64,000 bases of DNA from CAVQJU01 sp963729215. GTDB taxonomy: Bacteria; Acidobacteriota; Vicinamibacteria; Vicinamibacterales; CAVVIG01. This document shows positions 51,516 through 61,059 of this stretch, piece by piece. The notes beneath the pieces were generated by a model. The model worked only from the letters and a program-made list of their open reading frames with translations. It ran no database searches and was not told where the DNA came from. The stretch's first letter is position 1. Every line of letters starts with the position of its first letter. The translations under genes were made by a program, and so were the position numbers. Location: positions 1 to 64,000 of the forward strand of contig CAVSND010000015.1 in the NCBI GenBank assembly GCA_963729215.1, written 5' to 3'.

Positions 51516-52964
51516 TCAATTAATCTGACACGTCACAAACTGCAGCTGTCCGTTGCGCTCGATCTGCAGGACCAGCTCACGGTTGGATCTCGCGGCGTCC
51601 AGCAGCACACGCAGGCCGTCGAGGCTCCTGACGGTCACGCTGCCGACCGCGTGAATCACGTCCCCGGCGATCAGCGGCACATCGTTGCCTGACGACACCC
51701 GGGTTCGCGCCGCCACGAAGACGCCGGACGAGACCCGCAGAGTGGGCAGGAGCGCCGCGGTCTCGTCCGCGATATCGATGCCGATGATGCCGAGCCTGGG
51801 GACGGATCCTTTCTCCGGATCGGCCAGCGCCGACACGTCGTCGATCGGGTGCGGCCGCTCCCTGACCGTCATCGTCACCGCCATCGTCCTCGTGCCTCGG
51901 ACAAGGCCCAGCGTGACGGCATCACCCGCGGCGTACCGGCTCAGCTCGAGCGACAGCATCGGCACGCTCTCCACCGCCTTGCCATCGACCGTCACAATCA
52001 CGTCGTCGATCCCGAGGCCGGCCTCCTCCGCCGCGCTGTCAGGCAGCACGTCGGACACCATCACCCCCGATGTCTGCGGCAAGTCGAGCGCTGCCGCCAG
52101 CGCCGGTGTAATCGCCTGCATGCCGAACCCCATCAGCCCGCGGTGCAGGTGTCCGTATTTCAGCAACTGTGGGTAGACGGCCGCCACGACGGCGCTCGGA
52201 ATCGCAAAGCCCAGTCCCTGACTCGCACCCGAGTCGGTGAGGATCATCGTGTTCAGCCCGACGAGCTCGCCGTCCACGTTGACCAGCGGCCCGCCGCTGT
52301 TGCCCGGATTGATCGGCGCGTCCGTCTGGATGTAGATCGTGGGGCTGTCGGGATCGGGCTGCCGCGCCACCGAGCTGACGACGCCCATCGTGACCGAATT
52401 GCGGAGTCCCTCCGGACTGCCGAACGCGAACACAATCTCCCCCTGCCTGATCGCATCGTAGTCCGCCAGTGGAAGCGGGCGCAGGCCCGTGACGTCGACT
52501 TTGAGCAGCGCGAGGTCGATGTCGCTTGCCGTACCAACGACCCGCGCGTCCACCGTCTGGCTCGCGGCCGTCGTCAGGGAATGCGAGGGACCGCTGGCCG
52601 TCGTGTCGCGGTGCAGCACGACCTGAATGCGCCTCGCCCCGGCGACGACATGCGCGTTCGTGACGATGTAGCCGTCGGAATCGACAATCGCACCCGAGCC
52701 GATGCTGCGCTGCCGCCCTATCACCGGGCCGACATCGCCGCGCACACCGCCGTCGACGGGACCATAGCTGGTCACCAGCACCTGCACGACACTCAGGGAC
52801 ACTCGCGACGTCAGGTCTTCAACGGACGCACTGAGCTCGCGCAGCAGGCTCGGCGGCCCAGCCGGATGCCCCGCGTTCTGCGCGAAGGCGACCGACGACA
52901 TCAGCATCCATCCGGCACACACGCCGACAGCCATACCGCACCGTTTACTCGACATGTGGAGCAT
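51516..52964 (-). CDS. Deg/HtrA-type periplasmic serine protease with PDZ domains
   Basis: 482 residues from ATG at 52964; ATG at 52955 is an alternative. Signal peptide AVGVCAGWMLMSSVAFAQ. Trypsin-like triad: His in VTNAHVVAG, Asp in SDIDLALLKVD, Ser in NPGNSGGPLVN. Two PDZ domains follow (GVMVSDVLPDSAAEEAGLGIDD; SGVFVAARTRVSSGNDVPLIAGD). Members degrade or refold envelope proteins. The long loop in the protease part (TTASGPSHSLTTAASQ) is unusual. It neighbours tatA but runs as its own unit. Confidence 0.9.
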   Translation of the reverse strand: MLHMSSKRCGMAVGVCAGWMLMSSVAFAQNAGHPAGPPSLLRELSASVEDLTSRVSLSVVQVLVTSYGPVDGGVRGDVGPVIGRQRSIGSGAIVDSDGYIVTNAHVVAGARRIQVVLHRDTTASGPSHSLTTAASQTVDARVVGTASDIDLALLKVDVTGLRPLPLADYDAIRQGEIVFAFGSPEGLRNSVTMGVVSSVARQPDPDSPTIYIQTDAPINPGNSGGPLVNVDGELVGLNTMILTDSGASQGLGFAIPSAVVAAVYPQLLKYGHLHRGLMGFGMQAITPALAAALDLPQTSGVMVSDVLPDSAAEEAGLGIDDVIVTVDGKAVESVPMLSLELSRYAAGDAVTLGLVRGTRTMAVTMTVRERPHPIDDVSALADPEKGSVPRLGIIGIDIADETAALLPTLRVSSGVFVAARTRVSSGNDVPLIAGDVIHAVGSVTVRSLDGLRVLLDAARSNRELVLQIERNGQLQFVTCQIN

Positions 52965-53014
52965 CCCCTGGGTAAGAAAGCAGCGAACCGCCGGACACAC
53001 CCGTTCGCCGGCCT

Positions 53015-53902
53015 TCAGGCAACGTACACCTGATTGCGCCCTCTGGCTTTTGCTCGATACAACGCATCGTCGGCTTCGCGAAACAACGACTCAGCCACCT
53101 CAACGTCTCGACGTAATAAGACGGGTGACGTACGACGATCGAATGGCACACCGGCGGCGCCGACGCTGATCGACAGGCTTCCCGCCTCGAACGGACGGCC
53201 GGAGAGCACGGGGTCGCAGCCGTTGACCGCGCGGCACAAATCATCCGCGACCTGCCTCGCACGGGCGACGGTGCACGGCGCGACGGCAACGACGAACTCG
53301 TCACCGCCGTAGCGACACGCGGCGGCCTCAGGCGGCAGGCGCCGGCCGATGATGTGGCCGACCGTGCGCACGGCCTCCGCGCCCGTCAGATGTCCGTATT
53401 TGTCGTTCAGATCCTTCAGGCGGTCCACATCGAGCACGAGCAGCGCGAGCGGCGCGCGCGACTCGCGGCACGCACTCACCATCCTCACGAGCTGCGCTTC
53501 GAACGATCGCAGGTTGTGCAGGCCTGTCAGGTCGTCGGTCATGGCCAGTTCGCGAAGCCGCTCCGCGTCTCGTGTCAGCCTCGCCGTGATCAGGCCCACT
53601 GCGAGAAACAGCGTCATCTGAACGAGATCCGCTTCCCCGTACTTGAACGTGAGCAGCGCGGGGTTGGCGACGTGATACAAGACGATCGCGGAAACGCCGG
53701 CCACCAGTCCACCCCTCGTCCCGAACCTGAAGCCGGCGAGGATGATCGGCAGGTAGTACAGATGTTGAACGGGCGTGGAGCCCGTGGCTCGATCCAGACC
53801 AAAGACGAGCAGCAAGGCGCCGATCACCAGCGCAGCCGCCGACGCCGGCGACAGTTGGATTCGTCTCGCGAGTCCCTCGTGGCTCGTTGTTGTCAGGCGC
53901 AT
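53015..53902 (-). CDS. Membrane diguanylate cyclase (GGDEF)
   Basis: 295 residues from ATG at 53902. The N-terminal half has three to four membrane helices (ASAAALVIGALLLVFGLDRA, YYLPIILAGFRFG, GLVAGVSAIVLYH, MTLFLAVGLITARL), similar to DUF4118-type sensors. The catalytic domain shows TDDLTGLHNLRSF and CRYGGDEFVV with an intact GGDEF, so it should make c-di-GMP. An I-site RxxD is not obvious. It lies 10 bases downstream of the adaptor gene. Confidence 0.88.
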   Translation of the reverse strand: MRLTTTSHEGLARRIQLSPASAAALVIGALLLVFGLDRATGSTPVQHLYYLPIILAGFRFGTRGGLVAGVSAIVLYHVANPALLTFKYGEADLVQMTLFLAVGLITARLTRDAERLRELAMTDDLTGLHNLRSFEAQLVRMVSACRESRAPLALLVLDVDRLKDLNDKYGHLTGAEAVRTVGHIIGRRLPPEAAACRYGGDEFVVAVAPCTVARARQVADDLCRAVNGCDPVLSGRPFEAGSLSISVGAAGVPFDRRTSPVLLRRDVEVAESLFREADDALYRAKARGRNQVYVA

Positions 53903-53912
53903 AGCCGGACCG

Positions 53913-55218
53913 TCACTGCCCGGATATCCGGGATCGGTGATGCAACGCGGCGGCCGTGACCAGCACATCGCCGGGACGAATCGGTCCGTCCAGCAGTTCG
54001 GTCCACTGGTTGTCAGCGAGGCCGACATCCACGGCAACCGGAGCGAAGCGCCGGCCGTCGTACGTCCAGACATTGCGCGCGTTCGTGTTGCGGTCGCCTG
54101 CATGCGTCGCAGCCTCGACAGACGACGGTTCCGTTTCGCCGAGTGCCTGCAACACCGCAGAGGGTGGACGGAACCCGAGTGCGCCGTTCGGAATCCTCAC
54201 GACGCGCTCCCGCCGTGCGCCGTCGAGCGTGACCTCCGCCGTCATGCCGGGCCGGAGCCGCTGGTCGGGATTCGCAACATCGATGATCGCCGTGTAGCTG
54301 ACCACGGTGGTGACAACACCCGTCGCTGGTGAACCCGCCGTCGAGCCGGCGACCGCCGTGGTTGTGGCCGTCTGCTGGGCCACGGGCTGAAGCCGCAGCT
54401 CTCTGATGGATCCGTGGAACACGACGTCCGGATACGACTCGACGTCGAACGTCACGGGTTCGCCCGGCATCAGGCCGTCGACGTCCGATTCGTCGATGTC
54501 CACGCTCAGTTGCACGTGCGTGAGCATCGTCGCGATTCTGAAGAGCACCGGCGCCTGCATGACGGCCGCCACCGTCTGGCCAACGTCGACGTCCCGATCG
54601 AGGACGATGCCGTCGATCGGTGAACGGATGACCGTGTGCGCGAGGTTGGCGGAGGCCTGGTCGACACCCGCCCGAGCCTGATCGATCGCGGCTTTAACGT
54701 CATTGACTTGTGCTTCACCCGAACGCACACCGGCAGTCGCTTCGTTCATCGCGATCTCGGCCGCGTCGAGGTCGGCTGCGGTGATCAACTGGCCGGCCGC
54801 CAACTCCCTGGCTCGTGCGAGCTTTATGCGGGCGTCCGCTTCGGCGGTCCGGGATCCTGCGAGGTCGGCCTGCGCCTGGCCGAGCGCGGCTTCTGACTGA
54901 AGCTGGCCGGCCCTGGCCTCGTCGAGCGCGGCCTGGTAGAGGCTGGGGTCGAGTCGGGCGATCACCTGGCCGGCATGGACAACCGAGTCGAAATCGGCGT
55001 CCAGCGACTGCACGAGGCCCGAGACTTGTGCGCCGATCTCCACGGTCGTCACGGGTTGAACCGCGCCGGTTGCGACAACTCGACGGGTGATCGCGCCCGC
55101 GGTCACCATGCGACCGCTCAACCTGCACTTCGGTTATCGAATGGAACGCCCAGGCGGCCACACCCGTCAGGACGGTCCCGGTGACAGCGATGCCGAGCCA
55201 CTTCATCGACCGCGTCAT
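53913..55218 (-). CDS. RND/MacA-type periplasmic adaptor (one frame break)
   Basis: About 434 residues from ATG at 55218 (GGGGGAG upstream). N-terminal membrane anchor MKWLGIAVTGTVLTGVAAWAFHSI, then after one extra base near 55115 the adaptor pattern: VVATGAVQPVTTVEIGAQVSG, RLDPSLYQAALDEAR, a long helical hairpin, RSPIDGIVLDRDVDVGQTV, and a beta-barrel ending with DVLVTAAALH. It would link an inner-membrane ABC (MacB) or RND pump to the outer membrane, but no pump gene is adjacent in the window. Confidence 0.85.
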
Positions 55219-55241
55219 ACTCCCCCTTGCGCGTTCGTCAT

Positions 55242-55298
55242 CCGTAGCGTCCGCCTTCAGGCGGACGTTCGCCGGCCGGCTCAAGCCGGCCGCTACGG
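55242..55298. repeat. Two-hairpin cruciform repeat
   Basis: An outer inverted repeat CCGTAGCG/CGCTACGG encloses two perfect hairpins: GTCCGCCT-TC-AGGCGGAC (55249-55266) and GGCCGGC-TCAA-GCCGGCC (55274-55291). The same architecture recurs at 55861-55924. It lies between the adaptor and SnoaL-like genes and may end transcription of the latter. Confidence 0.7.
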
Positions 55299-55312
55299 CA
55301 TTGTGAAAACGC

Positions 55313-55820
55313 TCAGTCGGGCTTTTCCACAGACACGATCGGCTTGCCCATCTGTTGGCGGGATTTCAGCTTCCACGTGTCGGCCACCTTGACCCAGCGG
55401 TCTCGAAACGTCGTCGTCTCGTCCAGCACGTGCGACGCGTCCCGCCGGCCGTAGCGTCCCTCATGATCAACGCTGGACCTCGCGACGATCATGTTGACGA
55501 TGACGGTGGCACCGTCCGGCTCGACGGCGAGCTTCTGGATCGGCTGAGTAATCCCGTCCGGGTGGGGCGACGGACAGCGCCTGAATCGCGACCGCGCGCA
55601 CTTGCGGCCAGCTCAGAACCGTCCCCTGTGCGTCGATGAACGTCCAATCGGGCGTGAAGAGCACGTCATGAAATAGATCGATGTCGGACTCGCTCGCGAA
55701 CTGGAGCGTCGCATCGGAGATTTCGTCGTAGAGCGCTTGCAAGTCCGTCCGCACATGTGACGTATCAGGCGGAGCGTCGGGGTACAGCAAAGCCGCCGCG
55801 AGAAACAGGACTTGCACCAT
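55313..55820 (-). CDS. Secreted SnoaL-like (NTF2-fold) protein (one frame break)
   Basis: About 168 residues from ATG at 55820. A signal peptide (MVQVLFLAAALLY) is followed by an NTF2-like domain: LQALYDEISDATLQFASESDID, HDVLFTPDWTFIDAQG, then after one extra base near 55567 VNMIVARSSVDHEGRYGR, TTTFRDRWVKVADTWKLKSR and a VEKPD end. The fold binds small ligands or is a minor enzyme. The gene is bracketed by two cruciform repeats. Confidence 0.75.
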
Positions 55821-55860
55821 GGCCCCTTCATTTCTTCATGTCGTGAAGTGCAGGCCTTCG

Positions 55861-55924
55861 TGTAGTGCAGGCCTTCAGGCCTGCCGGTCCTGGCTGCACG
55901 GCAAACCTGAAGGTTTGCACTACA
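55861..55924. repeat. Two-hairpin cruciform repeat
   Basis: Outer arms TGTAGTGCA/TGCACTACA enclose GCAGGCCT-TC-AGGCCTGC (55867-55884) and GCAAACCT-GA-AGGTTTGC (55901-55918). The plan is the same as at 55242-55298: an outer stem and two 7-8 bp hairpins with tiny loops. A partial extra copy of GTGCAGGCCTTC precedes it at 55848. Confidence 0.7.
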
Positions 55925-55940
55925 CACAAATGGAAATGCT

Positions 55941-56636
55941 CTAGTGAACCAGTCCAGTCGGGTTGAATCGGTAGCCGACCCACGGTTCCGTGACGATGTA
56001 GCGCGGCTGCGACGGGTTCGACTCCAGCTTTTTGCGCAGCTGCCCCACGAACACGCGCAAGTACTCAGGCTGGTCGCCGGATGCCTCGCCCCAGACTGCT
56101 CCGAGCAGCGTCCGGTGCGCGAGGACGCGATTGGGATGTCTGGCCATGAAGACAAACAAGTCGAATTCCTTCGGCGTCAGCCGGATGGGCTGCCCGTTGA
56201 CGCGGACGCGGCGATCGTGGAAGTCGATGTGGAATTCACCCACGCCGAGCGCCGGCGCGTCCTCCGGCGCACCCTCACTCCGCCGAAGCGCGACACGCAC
56301 CCTGGCCAGCAGCCTGCTGGCGCTGAACGGTTTCGCAATGTAGTCGTCGGCGCCCGAGTCGAGCGCTTCGATTTCCGAACGACCGTCGCCATTGCCGGAC
56401 ATGATGATGATGGGAATGCTCGACGTCTGGCGAACGCGCCGGCACAGCTCGATGCCGTCGACGAGCGGGATATCAAGGTCGGCGATCATCAGGGCAGGGC
56501 ATTGGTCGCGGATGCTCGACAATGCGGATTCGGCCCCGCTGGCCCTCAGCACGTCGTACCCGCCGCCCACCAGCATGCTGGTCACCACTTTCACGACGTC
56601 TGGATCGCTGTCGACCACGAGTACACTTGAACTCAT
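55941..56636 (-). CDS. OmpR/PhoB-family response regulator
   Basis: 231 residues from ATG at 56636. Receiver: VVDSDPDVV, phospho-Asp in LMIADLDIPLVDG, Ser in IIMSGNG, Lys in IAKPFSASRL. Winged helix at the C terminus: LTPKEFDLFVFMARHPNRVL, LRVFVGQLRKKLE and RYIVTEPWVGYRF. The first acidic pair is reduced (DSD), but the phospho-Asp is present. No kinase is adjacent. It overlaps the end of the upstream small gene by four bases. Confidence 0.9.
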   Translation of the reverse strand: MSSSVLVVDSDPDVVKVVTSMLVGGGYDVLRASGAESALSSIRDQCPALMIADLDIPLVDGIELCRRVRQTSSIPIIIMSGNGDGRSEIEALDSGADDYIAKPFSASRLLARVRVALRRSEGAPEDAPALGVGEFHIDFHDRRVRVNGQPIRLTPKEFDLFVFMARHPNRVLAHRTLLGAVWGEASGDQPEYLRVFVGQLRKKLESNPSQPRYIVTEPWVGYRFNPTGLVH

Positions 56637-57022
56637 CGCTCGCTCCTCTCGTGTTTTCCGAACACATGGATGGATTCGACGGTCTTGATGCCGTCGGCTT
56701 CTGAATATCGAATCGCCGCTCGATAGCCGGTCAACTTCTCGAGCGCCTGCGCGTCAATCCGATGCCAACCCTCGCGAATACGAGCGCCGGATGAGAGCGC
56801 CAGCTGCACCGTGCCGTTCGAGGTCGACACGGACAACAGCGAGGCCGACACGTCGTACTTGCCGATCGTGCCGTTCATCCTCAACGTCGTGGAGGCCGGG
56901 GGTGCGGACTGCTCGCCGTCGGTCGAGACGATGGGGCCTGGCCCGTTCGGGGACTGGGCGAACGATTCGACGCCGGAGACGATCGCGGCGCACATCAACA
57001 CGATCGAGAGTCGTTTCTTCAT
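56633..57022 (-). CDS. Small secreted protein coupled to the OmpR regulator
   Basis: 129 residues from ATG at 57022. Signal peptide MKKRLSIVLMCAAIVSGVESFAQ, then a Pro/Ser-rich stretch and one folded domain: LRMNGTIGKYDVSASLLSVS, GTVQLALSSGARIREGWHRI, LEKLTGYRAAIRYSEADG. This resembles small OB-like secreted domains found in Acidobacteriota. Its stop overlaps the regulator's start, so they are translationally coupled. Function unknown. Confidence 0.65.
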   Translation of the reverse strand: MKKRLSIVLMCAAIVSGVESFAQSPNGPGPIVSTDGEQSAPPASTTLRMNGTIGKYDVSASLLSVSTSNGTVQLALSSGARIREGWHRIDAQALEKLTGYRAAIRYSEADGIKTVESIHVFGKHERSER

Positions 57023-57164
57023 GACGCGGCCTCTTTGCACGCACTCGAGCTGGAACGCGGCATGAAGCATCAAACGGCGTGCCGACGGGAACGACTGCGC
57101 TACAATCCGATAAAGGCTTTATTTCCAGTGGTTACATTGATGCCGGACACCAGCGACTGACTCG

Positions 57165-58706
57165 ATGAGCGCGCAGACTCGCCTCACTGTGGCGAAATGG
57201 TTCGAGGACCTCTCGCTCGGCACGCGGCTGTCGTTCCTTGTCGGGTTCATCGTGCTGGTGGTGGTTGCGAGCGTGTCTTACCTGGAAGTGCGCTCGTACG
57301 AAGACCACATCGATCAGGATCTCGTCGACACCTCACGGCTGGCGGCGCGTTCGGCCGTCGACGCCGTCGCGGCGCGGCCACTGCCGCTCGATCCGCTCGA
57401 TATCCGGGATTCGCTGCACGATGTGGTTGCGGCCGATCCGGTCGTCGATGCGATCTCGGTCATCGAAACCGACCAGAACGGACACCCGCGTGTCTTGACG
57501 AGCACGTCCACGGAAGAACGCGCGGAGGTCCTGGAGCTCGCGGGCCGGGCCATCGCCACGCAGGCACCTGCAAGCGATCGGAACGACACGGTGGCGCTGT
57601 TCGCCTTGCCGGTGCCGCGTCGTGGGAACTACGCGGTCGCGGTGACCGTTGGCCTGGAGAGTCTGCTCCAGGCCCGCACGCACGAGCTTCGGGTGGCACT
57701 CGGGTTCGCCATCCCGACCATCGTGCTCGTGACGATCCTCGTCCACTTCACCGTCCGCCGCCTCATCGGCCAGCCGCTCAACGCCATCCTCGGCGTCATG
57801 AACGAAACAGCGCGGGGCAACCTGCAGGCGCGGACGACGATGACACGTCGCGATGAGCTCGGTCTCATTGCCGAAGGGCTGAACGAGATGCTCGATCGGC
57901 TGGAGGAGTTCAACCGATCCCTCCACGACCGGATCGAGGAGGCCACGCGCGATTTGTCGCTGCGAAACGCGCAGCTGGCCGTCAGCCAGAGCGAGCTCCT
58001 CACGCTCCGGGAATCGCTCTCCCGCGCCGAGCGCGTGGCGGCGCTGGGCCAGGTCGCTGCGAACGTCGCCCATCAGGCCGGTACGCCGCTGAACCTGGTG
58101 TCCGGCTATGTTCAGATGATCCGCGACGATCCCGAGACGAACGACCGGACCCGTTCGCGATTGCGGACGGTCGACGCGCAGATCCAGCAGGTGACGCGCG
58201 TGCTGCGGACCATGCTCGACCACGCGCGGCAGCCTTCCACGTTCGAACTGGTGGCGCTCAGTGACATCATCGAACGCGTGCGCGAGGTCGCGCAGCCGCG
58301 CCTGGCGCGCTCGCATATTCGACTGGAGATATCGGTGGCCACACACCTGCCGCTCGTCAGGGCCGACGCGACACAACTGGAGATGGCGTTCCTCAACCTC
58401 GTGACCAACGCCCTTGACGCCATGCCGAATGGCGGCGCCCTCTCGGTCCTCGCCAGGCCGAGCGCCGGCGGGATCTCCGTCGAAGTCGCGGACACGGGAC
58501 CGGGGATCCCCGCGGATTTAGTGGACCGCCTGTTCGAGTCGTGGGTCACGACCAAACCGGCCGGTCAGGGGACCGGCCTCGGCCTGGCCATCGTGCGGGA
58601 CGTCGTTCGGGCGCACGGCGGCACGGTCTCCGCTTCCAACCAGCCCACGGGCGCGCTGTTCGTCATCAACTTCCCCGCGGCCCCGTCCCAGGCGCACACG
58701 TCCTGA
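57165..58706 (+). CDS. Membrane sensor histidine kinase with HAMP
   Basis: 513 residues from ATG at 57165. Membrane helix LSFLVGFIVLVVVASVSYLEV, a periplasmic domain of about 120 residues, second helix ALGFAIPTIVLVTILVHFTV, HAMP (GQPLNAILGVMNETARGNLQ) and a coiled coil. HisKA has VAANVAHQAGTPLNLVSGYV, where Gln-Ala replaces the usual Glu-(Ile/Leu) after the phospho-His. The ATPase domain has NLVTNALDAM, DTGPGIP and GQGTGLGLAI. It is followed two bases later by its NtrC-type partner. A TACAAT -10-like box lies about 70 bases upstream. Confidence 0.92.
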   Translation: MSAQTRLTVAKWFEDLSLGTRLSFLVGFIVLVVVASVSYLEVRSYEDHIDQDLVDTSRLAARSAVDAVAARPLPLDPLDIRDSLHDVVAADPVVDAISVIETDQNGHPRVLTSTSTEERAEVLELAGRAIATQAPASDRNDTVALFALPVPRRGNYAVAVTVGLESLLQARTHELRVALGFAIPTIVLVTILVHFTVRRLIGQPLNAILGVMNETARGNLQARTTMTRRDELGLIAEGLNEMLDRLEEFNRSLHDRIEEATRDLSLRNAQLAVSQSELLTLRESLSRAERVAALGQVAANVAHQAGTPLNLVSGYVQMIRDDPETNDRTRSRLRTVDAQIQQVTRVLRTMLDHARQPSTFELVALSDIIERVREVAQPRLARSHIRLEISVATHLPLVRADATQLEMAFLNLVTNALDAMPNGGALSVLARPSAGGISVEVADTGPGIPADLVDRLFESWVTTKPAGQGTGLGLAIVRDVVRAHGGTVSASNQPTGALFVINFPAAPSQAHTS

Positions 58707-58708
58707 CC

Positions 58709-60049
58709 ATGCCTCGCATTCTTCTGGTCGATGACGATGCGGAGACGTGCAGGTTCCTCGAGGAGCTGCTGGCCGCGCCCGGCCGCCAGTTCGTTTCGGC
58801 GCAGGATCCCGAGACCGCGAGCGCCAGGATGGGCCACGACTCGTTCGACCTGCTGATTTCCGACATCAACCTCAACGCCCCGCAGTCGGGAATCGACCTG
58901 TTGCGTCGATTCAAATCCGGACAAGGCAGTCCGGTGGTGCTGATCAGCGGATTCGGCACGCTCGACACGGCGATTGAGGCCGTCCGCGCCGGAGCGTTCG
59001 ACTACATCAGCAAGCCGTTCGACATCGCTGACGTCAAACGCATTGTCGATCGCGCACTCGAGCAGGGCGCACGCCTGGGGAAACCGGCCGCCGAGATGCC
59101 CGTGAGCCCGGTGGGAAGCCTCATCGGACGCACGGCGCCGATGCTGGACGTCTACAAACAGGTCGCGCACGCGGCTGACTCGTCGGCCCCGGTGCTCATC
59201 ATCGGCGAAAGCGGCGTGGGCAAGGAGCTCGTGGCCCGCGCGATCCACGACCACGGCGGCCGCGCGCGCGATCCGTTCGTGGCGATCAATTGCGGCGCGA
59301 TCGCGGATACGTTGCTCGAGTCGGAACTGTTCGGGCACCAGCGTGGAGCGTTCACGGGCGCGACGGCGGACCACAAAGGGGTGTTCGAACAAGCCGGCAA
59401 AGGCACCGTGCTGCTCGATGAGATCGGTGATACGACGCCCGCCCTGCAGGTTCGCCTCCTGCGGGTCCTCGAGGAGGGCGAGATCCGGCCGGTCGGCGCC
59501 AGCCGTTCGCTGAAGGTGTCACCGCGCGTCATTGCGGCGACCAATGTGCCGCTCGAACACGCGGTCGCCGAGAATCGCTTTCGACAGGACCTGTACTTTC
59601 GATTGAGCGTCATCGTCATTCGCGTGCCCCCGCTGCGCGAACGCCGAGCCGATATCCCCCTCCTCATCGGCAGCTTTTTCGAAGATGCGTGCGCGCGAGC
59701 CGGAAAGAAGCTGGTGCTCTCGGCCGACGCCCTCGAAGCCCTCATGCGTCACGCGTGGCCCGGCAACGTTCGCGAGCTTCGCAATACGATCGAACGGCTC
59801 GTCGTGTCCAGCCAGGGGACAATCATCGAAACCTTCGACCTTCCCGACGCGACGCCAGCCAGCCAGTCGCGTCACGAGGAACCGTCGTTTGCCAACCTGA
59901 CCACGCTCGACGATCTCGAGCGGCGCTACCTGCTCCACGTCCTCGAGGCCACGAAAGGCAATCGCACCCGCGCCGCCGAAATCCTCGGAATCGACCGCCG
60001 CACGCTCTATCGGATGGCCGAGCGGTTCGGCATCGACCTCAAGGACTGA
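58709..60049 (+). CDS. NtrC-family sigma-54-dependent response regulator
   Basis: 446 residues from ATG at 58709. Receiver with LLVDDDAET and phospho-Asp in LLISDINLNAP; AAA+ domain with Walker A GESGVGKE, ELFGHQRGAFTGAT, Walker B VLLDEIGDT and the PPLRERRADIP sensor region; C-terminal Fis helix-turn-helix NRTRAAEILGIDRRTLYRMA. Partner of the preceding kinase. It is a second candidate activator for the sigma-54-type promoters at 0.3-36 kb, although no such promoter was seen near it. Confidence 0.93.
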   Translation: MPRILLVDDDAETCRFLEELLAAPGRQFVSAQDPETASARMGHDSFDLLISDINLNAPQSGIDLLRRFKSGQGSPVVLISGFGTLDTAIEAVRAGAFDYISKPFDIADVKRIVDRALEQGARLGKPAAEMPVSPVGSLIGRTAPMLDVYKQVAHAADSSAPVLIIGESGVGKELVARAIHDHGGRARDPFVAINCGAIADTLLESELFGHQRGAFTGATADHKGVFEQAGKGTVLLDEIGDTTPALQVRLLRVLEEGEIRPVGASRSLKVSPRVIAATNVPLEHAVAENRFRQDLYFRLSVIVIRVPPLRERRADIPLLIGSFFEDACARAGKKLVLSADALEALMRHAWPGNVRELRNTIERLVVSSQGTIIETFDLPDATPASQSRHEEPSFANLTTLDDLERRYLLHVLEATKGNRTRAAEILGIDRRTLYRMAERFGIDLKD

Positions 60050-60229
60050 TCCACACAACGTCGGAGGCTCATCGGCGGATCGTGGCAGTTGCGGCGGCTG
60101 GGCCCGCCATCTCGCCACAAGTCAGCCGCATGTTCGTGATCGACTTACTGGCAGAAGGCGCGCTGCACACTGGCACTTCTCTTGCCCCACATCACGGCAT
60201 CAGCGATCCATGAAGAAGGAGAGAGAGTC

Positions 60230-60658
60230 ATGAGCCTCATCAAATCATCGTCGGTGCTCGCCGCTGTGTTCATCGGGTTGTTCGCCGGTTCCGCTCGCGC
60301 GCAGGAAGAGATCGACGTCAAGGTGCCTTTTCCTTTCGTGGTGCACGGCAGGGAGTTCTCCGCCGGCCGCTACGCCGTCATCCACGAACACGGCGTGATC
60401 GAGGTGCTCGGCATCGACAAGCCCTCCGTCATCTTCACGCTGACGGTTCCGACAAATGGCTTCGACCCCGCAGGCAGCGAGCCGGCGCTCGTGTTCATGC
60501 ATCGTGAGAACGAGTACCTGCTGTCGCAGATCTGGGAATCCACTACGGTGGGGTTCGCGCTGCCGGAGCATCCGGCTGTTCCACGCCGCGCGCAGGCACA
60601 GCCAGAGCCCGCAGTGTCCGAGGATACGACCGTCGTGGTTGCGGCCAACTGGAAATGA
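60230..60658 (+). CDS. Small secreted protein
   Basis: 142 residues from ATG at 60230 with AAGGAGAG upstream. Signal peptide SSVLAAVFIGLFAGSARAQ, then EIDVKVPFPFVVHGREFSAG and RYAVIHEHGVIEVLGID, and a Pro-rich tail. I recognise the VPFxFxVxGxxxPAGxYxv-like pattern common in acidobacterial secreted proteins of unknown role. It stands alone between the NtrC gene and the lipoprotein gene. Confidence 0.65.
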   Translation: MSLIKSSSVLAAVFIGLFAGSARAQEEIDVKVPFPFVVHGREFSAGRYAVIHEHGVIEVLGIDKPSVIFTLTVPTNGFDPAGSEPALVFMHRENEYLLSQIWESTTVGFALPEHPAVPRRAQAQPEPAVSEDTTVVVAANWK

Positions 60659-60713
60659 CCTGTACCCGTCGAGACCGGTAGCCACCGTGGTGGCCACCGG
60701 CGTCGGCGCCGCA

Positions 60714-61059
60714 TTACGAACCAATGACGATTGCGTCTGAACTCGTGAGGGTCTGATAGGTCGCGGATACATTCACGCTTCCCGGCGCAATGGCCGTGAC
60801 GACGCCAGCTACGGAAACTGTCGCGTCGGCGGTATTGGAAGACGACCAGACCGCCAGTGATGTGACGTCCTGCGTCGTGCCATCCGACATCGTCGCGGTC
60901 GCCTTGAACTGGGACGTGGGGCTTGCGCTCACGGACGGCGCGGTGCCGGTGACGCTGAGGGACGACACAGGTACTGGGAGAAGTTGTGGAGCTATGGCAA
61001 GCTGCCGAGAACCCGACCAACGCGACGACGATAGCGAGCGAACGTGTCCATCGAATCAT
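60714..61059 (-). CDS. Lipoprotein with one BIG2 Ig-like domain (frame broken near 60965)
   Basis: About 115 residues from ATG at 61059. A lipoprotein signal with lipobox (LAIVVALVGFSAAC) is followed, after one extra base near 60965, by a bacterial Ig-like domain: SLSVTGTAPSVSASPTSQFK, SDGTTQDVTSLAVWSSSNTA, GVVTAIAPGSVNVSATY. It would sit on the outer membrane surface or in the periplasm; single BIG2 domains usually mediate adhesion or assembly. Confidence 0.7.

Noticed and set aside
58541..58708. Upstream extension of the second NtrC gene
   Set aside because: The frame extends into the kinase gene but the receiver domain starts at the ATG at 58709; the extension has no receiver pattern.
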